A stretch of 64,000 bases of DNA from Saxidomus purpurata (GCA_022818135.1 JAFMSR010000015.1:2962278-3026277); one strand, 5' to 3'. Counted from the first letter of the stretch, positions 53,101 to 56,634 are shown. Made by a program: numbers and translations. Notes: a model not told the origin generated them from the letters alone.

Positions 53101-56100
53101 GTGCCCACAGTGATAGTTAAGAATTTATAGATTTTTTTGTGCTAGTATCCAGGCTAGACTGTCGTAAAAGGTTTTACTGCTGTTTTCATTATAAAATTAC
53201 GCAAGCACTGTTGAAGGCCAGTTTATTTGGAAATTGTCTTCAGTGATAAGAATAATTATATAGATTTTTTGTGCTAGTATACAGGCTATACTGTAGTAAA
53301 TGGTTGTACTATGTTTTCAAAATGATACAATTGTAACCAAGTACATGGTTAGAATGTATAGATTTTGCTGTTGGTATTTAGGTTATACTGTAGTAACTTT
53401 TTTCAAATTATATGATTAACTTATTATGTGCAAAATTAATCATGAAAGTGAAACAGTCGTCATTAAACTTAGATATGTTATAAATACAGTCTAGTCTTTC
53501 TGACAAGGGAGGTAATCAGCTGCATTCATGAGCAAGTTGAAGGGAATTTTACCGAGTAATCCAACAAATATTTATACAGTTTCTGAATTTTACATCGAAA
53601 ACTTTTTGCCTAACTTTGCTAATTCTTTTGGATGAAATGTTTGAATGAAAAAAAAAAGTTCTATGAAAGATGTGTTTTCAAGTCTATCTGAAATTAGATA
53701 AAAAATAATAATTTTCTTAATAAATACTACATGAATAAAAGTTCAGTAGTTACTACATCTGACGATAGTTTTTTTTGCCTAATATATACAATTGCAGTGA
53801 GTGCAGAGATTGAACTGTTTTTCCGAACCTAACGGAAATTGTGCATTCGCTGGAAATGCTTTCATTCTTAGCCAGCAATCATCCACTCTGGCGCCCAAAA
53901 AATCATGACGGAATTCATCTCAGCAGTGCTTCTAACCCTATAGAGGGTTTAAATCAATATTTCTGTAAATGCAAGATGAATTGAGAAAGTTTACAAACTG
54001 TTAAAATTTTCGATGGAAAGGAACATTAGTGTCAAGAAAACAGATCCGTGCATCCATTGCTGTCACCTGCGTGCCATTTCTCCCCGAAATTATGTACATT
54101 TTGAGACGTTTTATTTCAGTCGCTGAGTGAAATGCTTTTAGACCACTTGCAGACTTGTAAGATGTGATTTTTTAAAATGTAATATTTCCATTTGAAAAGT
54201 AAAAATTATGAGAATTTCATAGTTGTACTTGATAGGAAAGAAGAAAGAATGTACTGACTAGGGTTAATACAGCTATATGTTTCAGCAACAAAGTTCAGAT
54301 TTTTTTTCACACCATCATCAGAGACAGTATATACAAGAGGGAAAACAAAGAATTAATTGTCCTTACTATTTTTCAGTGAAACCCATTTGCCCTGGGCAAA
54401 TTATCGAAGTGTGAAGTTATATGATTAGAACCTCTGTTGCCTGAACTTCACATTTTTTAAATTGAAAACTCAAAAAGAGAATACTCTATTGATACAGCCC
54501 TCATAGTGAAATATAAAAATTCTCATTTTATATAATGATTTTATAATAACAGCGTTAGTATTAATTATAATATTCACTATAACAATTTTTTACTTTTTAA
54601 GATATTCGTTACATTGTAAAGTCACCCTGACTAGATCATGGTCTGGAATTAGTGAATGCAGACCAGAGCAGAATCCAGCTTAGCTCTGCTAAAATTCGAA
54701 TAATGGGTTTTATTAAGCGGAAACGAAATATGTCGAAAAACTACCCAGTCGCATGAAACGGTTTTCCCGTTGGTTGACCTGACTATATATCATTTAAAGT
54801 GTACTTAATGGCAGATTAATTCCTCTTATTCAGGGTTTAATTATTTGAGTTACATTTAAGAGACTTAACGTTTTCAATTGCAGTGTCCTAATACGTTAAT
54901 TTAGCGCTACCTGACACAGCTTATTTGGTCACTGAATAGGTTCGTATTAGGTGGGAAATGAATCATAAATGTGGACAGTATAGTCACTCAAGAACCTGTT
55001 CCTGTCATGCTATAAAAATTTGTTTTGTTCACACATGATTAGGCGTTAAAAAAAAAATATGTTTGGTTCAGGTTTCCCGACCTACCCTATTTTTTTGCCC
55101 CGACCCTAGAACTTTTTAATTGCGTTTTAATTTTTTTTAGCATAAATATATTCAAATTTATGTTGAATTTGGTTAGAGAATAAAAAAAACAAAAAAAAAA
55201 AATCCCTACCTGCCTACCCTATTTTTTTGGGACATGAAACCTGAAACAAACATATTTTTTTTTAGGCCTTAGCTCTTCTTGAATGTTTGAATGTTAGTCT
55301 GAGAGTGGTATACCTAAATGCATTCCTTTATGGTTAACATCTGAGAATGGTTCCAGAATTTTATTTATGCAAACCTAAGAATAGTGCTTGAATGTTTTCA
55401 TGTCAGATTGGGAATGGTTCCTGAATTTTATTTATGCCTATGTGATGATAGTGCATGTCAATCTAAGAATGGTTCCTGAATTTTATTTATGCCAACCTGA
55501 GAATAGTGCCTGAATGTTTTACATATTTCTGACAGTAGTGTCAGTGAATGGTGCACATGTCAGTCATGTGAGAGTAGTGCCTGAATAGTTCTTGAATGTT
55601 TTACATTCCAGTTTAAGAGTGATTTTTTAATTAAATTAACATGTGACTAGTCCCTGAATGAGTAATAATTGCAAGCCTGAGAATAGTGCCTGAACCTTTC
55701 ACATGTCACTCTGAGAATGGTTCCTGAATTTTGAACATTTATATTTTAGCTTAGAATACAGTATAAAAAATAAAAGAAACTACAATATGTTTCAGGTACA
55801 TGAGTTGTGTGGCATACCGTTGGAGACATCAAGTGCAATGTCTGAGACTAAACCAGACTTCACTAGAACCCGTGGCACGCTCGCAGAGGTAAATGTCCAA
55901 TTCACAAGAGGATGTACATAATAGAAATAGCTAAAATATTTACTCTTATCATTAACAACCTTTTCCACAGTTTCCTATATGTGTTATGTAGGGCCAAAAT
56001 TTTCCTTCTCTTAGAATTTCTTCAAACATGGCATTTTGTCTGAGAATCAAGTTTAAAATAGAAATCTGAAATAAAAATCATAGGTCACCTACCGGGCCTA

Positions 56101-56358
56101 TAATTCATCTTGAGTTATCTGCCCTTGAAAATCAGAAAATGTAACAATTGCTGTGTTCAAGGGTCCAAATATTAACAAAGCTTTACTTATATTACAGGTG
56201 ACAGGTCCACTGTCAATAGACGTGATGCAGGTCACTCTAGATCTCGTGGATTCTAAGGGTCTCTATAGCAACCTGGCTGATGAGATTTGTTCAGAACCTG
56301 CCAAGTTTGAGCAGGATCCCCTCAGTGGTACTTGCTGGAATGGTTCTGACATTTCTGT
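592..56358 (+). CDS. GPC5: Glypican, GPC3/GPC5 (Dally) type; 5' five exons, gene runs off the right edge
   Basis: Join 592-739, 6356-6529, 46175-46875, 55796-55888, 56198-56358 (1277 nt, 425 residues plus 2 nt). Glypicans are GPI-anchored heparan-sulfate proteoglycans at the outer cell surface that modulate Wnt, Hedgehog, BMP and FGF signalling. Seen here: an N-terminal signal peptide, then 14 cysteines at residues 27, 56, 67, 68, 193, 250, 260, 263, 272, 276 and 283 plus one in exon 4 and two in exon 5. Motifs FDSLFPVI (166-173), INTTD (about 238-242), MQYCKHCRG, KPCKGFC, VMRGC and CWNG are visible. FDSLFPVI and INTTD are, from known family sequences, typical of GPC3/GPC5 rather than GPC1/2/4/6. 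RMQYC.HC, MRGCL and CWNG.DI look closer to vertebrate GPC5 than GPC3, but an invertebrate gene is probably a pro-orthologue of both, so the symbol is provisional. All exon phases match. The C-terminal attachment serines and GPI signal are not in the window. Confidence 0.93.
1768..2155. repeat. 56-bp minisatellite
   Basis: The unit contains CTCCCCACCAACCCTGACC, GTGACCTGCCCACCCATTC and TGCTGATGGAGAG. The TACTCCCC landmark recurs at 1771, 1827, 1883, 1969 and 2025, i.e. 56-bp spacing with one 86-bp interval caused by a 30-bp rearranged insertion. The last units after 2075 are degenerate. Confidence 0.93.
2154..2256. repeat. 33-bp direct duplication, 70 bp apart
   Basis: The block starting AGGTTTAAGTTTTTGGCATA occurs at 2154-2186 and again at 2224-2256, with one or two differences. 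It follows directly on the decayed end of the 56-bp minisatellite. Confidence 0.8.
2305..2545. repeat. Pyrimidine-rich CCCCACCCCCTTTCCC array
   Basis: Imperfect repeats of about 20-24 bp built on CCCATYACCTACCCCACCCC. The + strand is almost free of G. The open frame across it (2336-2560, Pro/Thr/Tyr-rich) is a by-product of composition. Confidence 0.85.
3345..3512. repeat. 21-bp minisatellite (GGTAGTAACTTGGTTACACT)
   Basis: About eight copies of GGTAGTAACTTGGTTACACTC, with two shortened inserts of GAGTAACTT. Because 21 is a multiple of 3 it reads as repeated GSNLVTL in one frame (open 3207-3533). No splice sites or family support coding. Confidence 0.9.
3595..3985. repeat. 29-bp degenerate minisatellite (CATGTGATCATGGTCT)
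   Basis: Units of about 29 bp with core CATGTGATCATGGTCT followed by a variable CTGTACC/AGTTGATT tail. Clean 29-bp spacing is seen around 3747-3835, with older diverged units on both sides. Confidence 0.88.
3996..4196. repeat. 20-bp minisatellite (ATATAAAATAGTCACGTTTA)
   Basis: About ten copies of RTATAAAATAGTCACGTTTA in direct tandem. Small variants are GTATGAAATAG, a 4-bp ATAT insertion at about 4107, and CGCATATA near the right end. It adjoins the 29-bp array. Confidence 0.93.
5902..6140. repeat. Palindromic GATCATGATC repeat split by a nested MITE
   Basis: Left arm GTACAGATCATGATTAGACT (from 5902) and right arm CAGGCTGATCATGATCTACA (to about 6140) are the two halves of a hairpin repeat found intact at 10442-10480 and 29603-29651. 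The loop is occupied by the TA-flanked element at 5933-6110. Confidence 0.7.
5933..6110 (+). mobile_element. TA-flanked MITE, family M1 (178 bp)
   Basis: Flanked by TA on both sides (5931-5932, 6111-6112). Ends are CATTCAAACCTTC and GAGAGGTTGAACTG, diverged from the consensus TIR CAGTNCAACCTC. The body shares CCCTAGAGCAACA...CTCCCTAA and CACACATTTTC...CAGTTGTGTCA with copies at 26107, 39391 and 48415. The TA duplication plus a CAGT...ACTG end is the pattern of Tc1/mariner-type non-autonomous elements. The open frame 5911-6120 across it is spurious. Confidence 0.75.
6356..6529 (+). CDS. GPC5: Glypican exon 2
   Basis: The acceptor is TTACAG ending at 6355 and the donor GTAAGA is at 6530. It is 174 nt, enters and leaves in phase 1, and gives residues 50-107 plus one base. 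It opens with DEGLRICSRS and continues with SCCSRDSEMKY, the C...TCC..xME block that starts the glypican core. The three cysteines fall at 56, 67 and 68. The rest is a charged helical stretch ending HMGDYQ. Too short and lacking a useful Met, it would be missed by simple ORF calling. Confidence 0.88.
9555..9650. repeat. Hairpin inside element T1
   Basis: Left arm TTACAGTCAACACTGTACTA followed by GAGTGAACAGAAC. The right arm is the reverse complement (GTTCTGTTCACTCTAATACA, GTGTTGACTGTAA). Loop of about 25 bases. Other T1 copies have only one side, so this is an inverted duplication specific to this copy. Confidence 0.85.
9688..10072. mobile_element. CpG-rich palindromic insert (MITE-like)
   Basis: It starts with a small hairpin (GCTTTTCCTATAT/ATATAGGGAAAAGC, 9688-9718) and a TGTATTTTATTAAACGATAA motif. 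The middle (9759-9850) is unusually CpG-rich (GACGTAATGACGTAACGACG). The right part (9932-10069) is one long palindrome: CCCTATATTTTATCGTTGAA...GGATGCG and its complement, centred on CACTCGTGCTACGCACTCGTG. It is inserted in element T1, whose own flank resumes at about 10078. Confidence 0.7.
10442..10520. repeat. Intact palindromic GATCATGATC repeat (family P1)
   Basis: GCAGATCATGATCAGC, a short loop TATGAATT, then CTGATCATGATCTGC (10442-10480). It is followed by the common tail TGTTCGCTATTCAGTCAGTA and AATTTTCA. The same arm-plus-tail occurs at 24205, 29633, 29700, 58806 and 58932, and reversed at 19215 and 49265. Confidence 0.85.
13090..13130 (+). repeat. P1 repeat half copy
   Basis: CAGGCTAATCATGATCTACA followed by CTATTTGCTAA: one arm and a shortened tail of the P1 palindromic family. 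Confidence 0.6.
13860..14740. other. Plain AT-rich intron sequence
   Basis: No gene, SINE box, tandem array or inverted repeat recognised. Short A and T runs only (13910, 14041). An open frame of 79 codons ends just upstream (13615-13854) without family resemblance. Confidence 0.5.
14780..14880. repeat. Dispersed repeat fragment (also at 34395-34500)
   Basis: TTCTGACTTCAAATTTGGGC and AATCTATTTCTTTAAATAGG here match TTCTGACTTAAGTATTTGGG and AAGTCTATTTCTTTAGAT at 34437-34480, each followed by a GGTTGTTTT-like motif. This is an old two-copy interspersed repeat of unknown class. Confidence 0.5.
15085..15265. repeat. Dispersed repeat with GTGGTCTCTTAA motif
   Basis: AACCTGTGTTAAGCGACCAC, AGACAGGTGGTCTCTTAACT and CTTAACTCAGGTGGTCAC are three internally repeated motifs, ending GCAGGGTTGACTGTAGTTAC. 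Internal sub-repeats on both strands suggest a degenerate fold-back repeat. Confidence 0.5.
15908..16060 (+). repeat. tRNA-derived SINE, family S1 (diverged)
   Basis: GGGTCAGTGGTTTGAGTCCT carries a B-box-like motif. It is followed by GAGGAAGTTGGCAGTTTCTAACGG and CTGGTACTGGTTCTTC, the S1 core shared with copies at 25385, 35436, 49025, 56538, 56635 and 58178. Confidence 0.7.
16496..16870. repeat. 45/46-bp minisatellite (GTTTGACCATGGTCAGC)
   Basis: GTTTGACCATGGTCAGCYRTGATACATGCCATTGTTGAACCTTAG-type unit. Landmark GTTTGACC occurs at 16522, 16568, 16614, 16659 and 16704, i.e. 46-bp units then 45-bp units after loss of one base. Older units lie on both edges. Confidence 0.92.
17705..17742. repeat. 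Poly-A / poly-T palindrome
   Basis: About 19 A followed directly by about 10 T within a CAAAA...TTTTC frame. Low complexity. Confidence 0.85.
17815..18690. repeat. Two-unit tandem duplication (0.40-0.47 kb unit)
   Basis: ATTCAGCCCCATTCCC at 17839 recurs at 18241. GATTAATTTAATCAA, TGATACCTTACA, TTTCGTTTGTCA/TTTCGTTGTCA, GCGACCC and AGACTCAAAAAC all recur in order. TGTTACTGACACCARTATTT is at about 18178 and 18647. The offset grows from 402 to 469 because the second unit carries extra sequence near 18560-18640. The copies are roughly 80% alike by eye. Reverse open frames here are not recognisable. Confidence 0.85.
19215..19297 (-). repeat. P1 repeat, reverse copy (left half)
   Basis: GAAAATTTATCAACTGAATA and GCAAATAGTGCAGATCATGA form the reverse of the P1 tail-plus-arm. 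The right arm is found at 19481-19505 after a SINE insertion. Confidence 0.75.
19298..19476 (+). repeat. SINE family S2, head-damaged copy inside a P1 palindrome
   Basis: GTTTAAGTCCCACTGGGGTC (decayed B box) precedes GTGACACCAGTACTAGTTTT, TCCAGGAAGCAGACT, an A-rich insertion, then AATTGAACTAAAAGAAATTA and GTATAAAC. The better-preserved reverse copy is at 24427-24625. The head is largely lost. Confidence 0.75.
20088..20465 (-). mobile_element. TTAA-flanked inverted-repeat element T1, second copy (378 bp)
   Basis: Starts TTAAAGACCCAGGTTAGATC and ends GTGCTCCTGGGACTTTAA, so it lies in the opposite orientation to 9351-10135. Shared body includes GTTCTATTCACTCTAAAACA, TTCTTCATGAAAAAGAGTTA, AAAGCCTTTCTT and GGTAAGACATCTTTCTTGGT. 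A 35-bp stretch (GCAAAGTTAGGAATGTTT...AACAAATAAAGGTCATTTC) is directly duplicated at about 20322-20400. Confidence 0.78.
20735..20778. repeat. G-rich tract
   Basis: GGGGACGGGGGGAGTGGGTA followed by GGGGGAGGGGGGG has four or more G runs, so a G-quadruplex is possible on the + strand. Confidence 0.75.
22216..22315 (+). repeat. tRNA-derived SINE, family S4 fragment
   Basis: GTGTTGTGGTAGCATGCTCA (A-box region) and GTCTGGTTCGATATTCTACC (B box) are spaced as in a tRNA. The same head is at 35901 and reversed at 28356. Confidence 0.7.
22630..22820. repeat. Homopolymer block: poly-G, C-rich, poly-T, then poly-C/poly-G
   Basis: About 15 G at 22632-22646, CCCCCCTCCCTTCCCCC, about 38 T to 22710, then CCCCCGGGGGGGGGGGGG at 22798-22817. 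It is prone to sequencing/assembly error. An open frame across it (22471-22755) is not real. Confidence 0.85.
23515..23660 (+). repeat. Possible SINE remnant
   Basis: GGCTTCTGGGTTTGAGCCTC resembles a B box with flanking stem. Downstream GGGCAAACTGCCTGCC could be SINE body. No A box was identified, so this is weak. Confidence 0.35.
24018..24145 (-). mobile_element. TA-flanked MITE, family M1, reverse copy (128 bp)
   Basis: TA at 24016-24017 and 24146-24147. Ends CAGTGCAACCTCTC and GGGAGGTTGGACTG form a clear TIR. The body (TTTGTTGTAGAGAGGCGTTG, AAATGCTCTGGGGAGGTGTC) is the reverse of the other copies. Confidence 0.82.
24205..24345 (+). repeat. Two P1 half copies in direct orientation
   Basis: CAGTCTGATCATGATCTGCA followed by GTTCAGTCTGTAAAATTTCA, then CAGGCTGACCATGATCTGCA at 24316. 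Arm-plus-tail units about 110 bp apart. Confidence 0.75.
24418..24634. repeat. Target-site duplication pair of the S2 SINE
   Basis: TGTTTAGCT at 24418-24426 and again at 24626-24634, directly abutting the SINE on both sides. The uninterrupted T1 copy at 9374 has a single related AAGTAGCTCTTA. Confidence 0.8.
24427..24625 (-). repeat. tRNA-derived SINE, family S2, near full length with TSD
   Basis: Read on the - strand it begins GGGGAGCAGTGGTGTAGAGG (A box), has CCGGTTCGAGCCCCACTGG (perfect B box), then the core CACCAGTACTGGATTTTCCA, GGAAGCGGACTCGAG, and a 3' tail AATCGAGCTAAAATAAATTA GTATAAAC. It is flanked by the 9-bp direct repeat TGTTTAGCT at 24418-24426 and 24626-24634, the target-site duplication of retrotransposition into element T1. 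Confidence 0.9.
25385..25560 (+). repeat. tRNA-derived SINE, family S1
   Basis: ACCGCTCACTCAGGGTCATG then GGTTCAAGCCTGGGC (B box), AAGCTGGCAGTTTCTTACAG, AGTATTGGTTCTTCCC and GTTAAATTGACTGAAATACA. Same core as the other S1 copies. Confidence 0.82.
26107..26283 (+). mobile_element. TA-flanked MITE, family M1 (177 bp)
   Basis: Starts CAGTCCAACCTCCCCTAACG and ends GAGAGGTTGCTCTG before TA (26284-26285); the left flank reads TT. It carries CCCTAGAGCAACAACCTCCC, CCCAGTTGTGTCA and ACAAACACATTTCTATGTTC like the other copies. Confidence 0.78.
26955..27060 (-). repeat. SINE family S4, 3' part, reverse
   Basis: GATCCAAATGGAATGAACCT, CGAAGAGAGAGAGGCAGTTT and TAAGGACACTATATACAACC match 43883-44030 and the reverse of 35950-36010. 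The tRNA head is cut off. Confidence 0.7.
27060..28345. repeat. TTCATGAAC/GTTCATGA word-rich region
   Basis: Short words GTTCATGAACT, TTCATGAAC, AACAGTTCATG, AGAACTGTTC, ATTCATGAA and their complements recur dozens of times, most densely at 27180-27260 and 27930-28340. TTCATGAA is itself palindromic. No fixed period was found, so this looks like a decayed satellite or inverted-repeat cluster rather than a clean tandem array. Confidence 0.6.
28356..28425 (-). repeat. SINE family S4 head fragment, reverse
   Basis: On the - strand: AGAGCTGCCTTGGTGCAGTG followed by GATCAGAGGGTTGTATATAC, the same head as 35901-35960. Confidence 0.65.
29603..29760. repeat. P1 palindrome plus a second P1 arm
   Basis: GCAGATCATGACCAGCCTGC, loop ACATTCATA, CAGTCTGATCATGATCTGCG (29603-29651), then CAGGCTGATCATGATATGCA with the tail AATCAGTAAATTTTCAAAGA at 29698-29760. 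Confidence 0.85.
30829..30964. repeat. Fold-back repeat (about 35-bp arms)
   Basis: Left arm ACACCTGTGAATAAAGACCA then TCTGTAAACAAAGAC. Right arm GTCTTTGTTTGCAGGTGGTC then TTTATTCACAGGT. The spacer of about 65 bases itself contains CCTGTGAACAAAGACC, another partial repeat of the arm. Confidence 0.88.
31425..31965. repeat. CT-rich minisatellite (CTTACTTCTGACTTCNAACTTC)
   Basis: About 25 units of ACTTCTGACTTCYAACTTCCTT (20-22 bp) with frequent substitutions and shortened units. There are occasional long-range repeats, e.g. TTTACTTTTGACTTTCAACT at about 31548, 31608 and 31708. Confidence 0.9.
32075..32137. repeat. GATT tetranucleotide microsatellite
   Basis: TTGATTGATTGATTGATTGA with one GATGAT interruption at about 32108. 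A related shorter run is near 39066. Confidence 0.9.
32655..33155. repeat. ~54-bp minisatellite (CCCATGTAAATAGGTAGGTGG)
   Basis: Alternating half-units GGTGATATTCCCATGTAAAT and GGTGGTACTAATGCCATGTA, with indels. Best preserved at 32660-32930 and decayed to 33155. A reverse open frame across it (32639-32920) only reflects the repeat. Confidence 0.88.
33925..34060 (+). repeat. tRNA-derived SINE-like fragment, unassigned
   Basis: GAGGTCATGGGTTCGAATTC contains a perfect B box. Downstream GGAATGCCGTACTGGTCAGG and CAATCATTAGAGGCAGTTT recall SINE body motifs, but no copy elsewhere in the window matches along its length. Confidence 0.55.
35436..35605 (-). repeat. tRNA-derived SINE, family S1, reverse copy
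   Basis: On the - strand: ATGGTCACTGACTTGAAATC, GAAGGGTCATAGTTTGAGCA (decayed B box), TGTGAGAATTTAGCAGTTTC, TACCAGGTTCTTCCATGG, GGTAAACTGCCTG. Nearly complete. Confidence 0.78.
35901..36060 (+). repeat. tRNA-derived SINE, family S4, fullest copy
   Basis: GGAGCTGCCTTGGTGCAGTG (A box), TTGGGTTCGATCCCTACC (perfect B box), TGTCCTTCGGCAACTCTCTC, TTTGAGGTTGATTCAATCCG, then an AATAAATAAG-type A-rich end. The reverse open frame 35758-36030 across it is not a gene. Confidence 0.82.
39391..39549 (+). mobile_element. TA-flanked MITE, family M1, cleanest copy (159 bp)
   Basis: TA at 39389-39390 and 39550-39551 flank CAGTATAACCTCCC...GAGAGGTTAAATTGCACTG. The body has GCCCTAGAGCAATAACCTCC, ACACACATGAAGG and GTTCCCAAGGGTGTTCACTC. 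No coding capacity. It lies 75 bp before the 17-bp satellite array. Confidence 0.85.
39624..43250. repeat. 17-bp satellite array, about 210 units (3.6 kb)
   Basis: The unit is ATTGTCATACTTGCTCT with common variants ...TTGCTGT, ...TTGCTCC, ...CGTGCTCT, ...TTGGTCT, ATTGTAATAC and an extra A (AATTGTC). Neither a 17-bp unit nor its junction contains TAA, TAG or TGA in any forward frame, so all three + frames are open for hundreds of codons. Because 3 x 17 = 51, each frame gives the same 17-residue hydrophobic repeat (LLSYLLYCHTCSIVILA). On the - strand each unit has TGA. No splice or start evidence. Higher-order duplications are present. Confidence 0.96.
40861..41338. repeat. 239-bp higher-order duplication within the 17-bp array
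   Basis: ATACTTGGTCTAATTGTCAT at 40861 recurs at 41100, and TGTAATACATGCTC at about 40978 recurs at 41217: constant offset 239 = 14 x 17 + 1, the extra base being the inserted A. Over roughly 200 bases I see no or almost no differences. Confidence 0.85.
43883..44030 (-). repeat. tRNA-derived SINE, family S4, reverse copy
   Basis: On the - strand: GAGATCCCGGTTTCGATCCC (B box), GGTATAGTGTCCTTAGGCAA, CCTCTCTCTCTTTGAGGTTG, ATTCCATCTGGAATGAGTCT. Same body as 35950-36010. Confidence 0.75.
44440..44740. repeat. Degenerate AAAGGGAGGTAAT repeats
   Basis: AAAAGGGAGGTAATCAACAA (44486), CAGTGAGGTAACCAGAGT, ATTAAAGGGAGGTAATTAGG (44657) and ATTAAAGGGAGAGAATTAGG (44703), separated by 50-90 bp with similar TTAAGMCATT spacers. 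An old tandem repeat. Confidence 0.6.
46175..46875 (+). CDS. GPC5: Glypican exon 3 (main core domain exon)
   Basis: The acceptor TTTTCAG ends at 46174 and the donor GTAAGT is at 46876. It is 701 nt, enters phase 1, leaves phase 0, and encodes residues 108-341. Vertebrate GPC3 also has one long exon of about this size at this place (from memory). Visible elements are FDSLFPVI (166-173), a cysteine at 193, FGKYP, INTTD (an N-glycosylation sequon at N239), the cysteine cluster at 250-283 (DEC...RMQYCKHCRG...KPCKGFCLDVMRGC) and a conserved Trp in GPEW. Another sequon (NST) lies near residue 119. There is no stop or frameshift. The open frame runs past the donor to 46974, but that part is intron. 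A partial copy of this exon lies 700 bp downstream. Confidence 0.97.
47027..47110 (+). pseudogene. Partial duplicate of glypican exon 3 in intron 3
   Basis: 47027-47110 matches exon 3 at 46327-46410 at a constant 700-bp offset, about 90% identical, with no indel. In the exon 3 frame it stays open, reading GVSTFFDSLFIVIFKNVIY and on to RSPTELW, with P to I, K to R and S to L changes against the parent. It then diverges and meets TAG at 47123-47125. It lacks the exon's cysteines, so alone it cannot fold as a glypican core. It is most simply a dead local duplication; a cassette-exon reading is discussed under findings. Confidence 0.88.
48415..48480 (+). mobile_element. M1 MITE, left half
   Basis: CAGTCCAACCTCCCCATACG, CCCTAGAGCAACAACCTCCC, TTAAATAGACACACATATTC. 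The right half and TIR are missing after 48480. Confidence 0.75.
49025..49210 (+). repeat. tRNA-derived SINE, family S1, complete head
   Basis: TTGGTCAAGTGGTTAAAAGG (A box), GGCCATGGGTTCGAGCCCTG (perfect B box), TAGGAAGTTGGTAGTTTC, ACTTCCCGTCTGTTAAAATG. The best-preserved S1 head in the window. Confidence 0.85.
49265..49327 (-). repeat. P1 repeat, reverse half copy
   Basis: ACTGAAAATTCATCGGCTAA, ATAGCAAACACTGCCGATCA, TGGTCAGTCTGCACT: reverse of the P1 arm and tail. Confidence 0.7.
49638..49663. repeat. Poly-G run
   Basis: About 18 G, C, then 5 G. Further G runs occur at 50070 and 50090. Error-prone homopolymers; length uncertain. Confidence 0.85.
50683..51592. repeat. 40-bp minisatellite (CCTCCAGATGTAAACCAGTCC)
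   Basis: The unit is CATCAAAATCCTCCAGATGT plus AAACCAGTCCATGCCTCTCT. ATGTAAACCA starts at 50841, 50881, 50921, 50961 and 51001, exactly 40 bp apart; about 22 units in all. Units after 51120 carry many small deletions and a poly-C/poly-G block at 51511-51540. Open frames on both strands (51015-51395 +, 50947-51183 -) come from the repeat. Confidence 0.95.
52412..52781 (+). repeat. tRNA-derived SINE, family S3, full length (about 370 bp)
   Basis: TATAGCTCAGTGGTTAGGGC (A box at 52426-52441) and CCTGGTTTATATCCCAGG (B box 52470-52480, degraded from GGTTCGAATCC) form a tRNA-like head. The long body includes GCCTCAAGTCCACCCAGCTG and GGCAGTGATGAAAAACTCGC. The 3' end GAGCTTTCTTCGTGATCGAA, CTAAAATAGA...AATTAGTATAAAC is shared with family S2 at 24427-24625 and 19298-19476, despite different heads. 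Confidence 0.85.
53109..53405. repeat. Three diverged direct repeats
   Basis: GATTTTTTTGTGCTAGTATC (53130), AGATTTTTTGTGCTAGTATA (53262) and AGATTTTGCTGTTGGTATTT (53360), each followed by AGGCTAKACTGTMGTAAA. Spacing about 132 and 98 bp. Confidence 0.75.
55039..55270. mobile_element. Hairpin MITE with about 34-bp inverted ends
   Basis: Left TTAAAAAAAAAATATGTTTG then GTTCAGGTTTC. Right GAAACCTGAAACAAACATAT then TTTTTTTTTAGGCC is its complement. Inside, CCTACCCTATTTTTTTG occurs twice. No coding capacity. It lies 525 bp before exon 4. Confidence 0.82.
55300..55745. repeat. Degenerate repeats GAGAATGGTTCCTGAATTTT next to exon 4
   Basis: CTGAGAATGGTTCCAGAATT, GGGAATGGTTCCTGAATTTT, AAGAATGGTTCCTGAATTTT, GAGAATAGTGCCTGAATGTT and similar motifs recur about ten times at 30-70 bp spacing, ending about 50 bp before the exon 4 acceptor. 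Confidence 0.8.
55796..55888 (+). CDS. GPC5: Glypican exon 4
   Basis: The acceptor TTTCAG ends at 55795 and the donor GTAAAT is at 55889. It is 93 nt (31 codons), phase 0 on both sides. It begins VHELCGIPLE, with the cysteine that follows the long helical exon in GPC3/5 proteins. It continues with a polar segment (SETKPDFTRTRG) where vertebrate GPC3 carries its furin-processed loop. No R-x-x-R site is visible here. The exon ends TLAE, similar to the ETLA position in GPC5. Confidence 0.85.
55889..56197 (+). other. Glypican intron 4 (309 bp)
   Basis: GTAAAT...ATTACAG. It is the only short intron of the gene and has no identifiable repeat. It joins the two small exons that correspond to the loop and CWNG segments, phase 0 at both ends. 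Confidence 0.85.
56198..56358 (+). CDS. GPC5: Glypican exon 5 (CWNG motif)
   Basis: The acceptor ATTACAG ends at 56197 and the donor GTAAGT is at 56359. It is 161 nt, enters phase 0, leaves phase 2, and gives residues 373-425 plus two bases. It contains LADEIC and GTCWNGSDISV. The CWNG motif followed by an acidic/hydrophobic turn is a hallmark of glypicans, after which the family continues with an RY/SY..V segment in the next exon. The N in CWNGS also forms a sequon. No acceptor followed by an open, matching exon was seen between here and 64000, so exon 6 is probably outside the window. Confidence 0.92.
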
Positions 56359-56537
56359 GTAAGTAGTTTTATAAAAAATAATGTAGGGTGAACTTAAATA
56401 ACTGTGTATTAAAGACAAACAGTTGAAGAACTGTAAATCTTGACACATTGAAAACATTTTTATTCTGTTGCTGTTAAGTAAACTTAAGGTTGCTGACTAT
56501 ATTGTCTTGGCTTATCAGGGACCTACTGAGAAGTGTC

Positions 56538-56634
56538 CACCTTTGTGGTCAAGTTGTTAAAGTAGCTTGCAAGAAATCACTGTAAGCTCTCATTGATTGA
56601 GGGTCATTATAAAGTTCGAGCCCTGCTACAGGCG
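56538..56634 (+). repeat. SINE family S1, forward member of an inverted pair
   Basis: TTTGTGGTCAAGTTGTTAAA (A box), GAAATCACTGTAAGCTCTCA, TTGATTGAGGGTCAT and AAGTTCGAGCCCTGCTAC (B box). It is truncated where the reverse copy starts. Confidence 0.78.

Larger units (their letters stand above)
46876..55795 (+). other. Glypican intron 3 (8.9 kb)
   Basis: GTAAGT...TTTCAG. It contains the exon 3 partial duplicate, a half copy of the TA-flanked MITE, a SINE, poly-G runs, the 40-bp minisatellite, a 370-bp SINE, three diverged direct repeats near 53.1-53.4 kb, a hairpin MITE and a degenerate repeat just before exon 4. 47126-48410, 48485-49020, 51600-52410 and 53410-55035 show nothing else recognisable. 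Confidence 0.85.
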
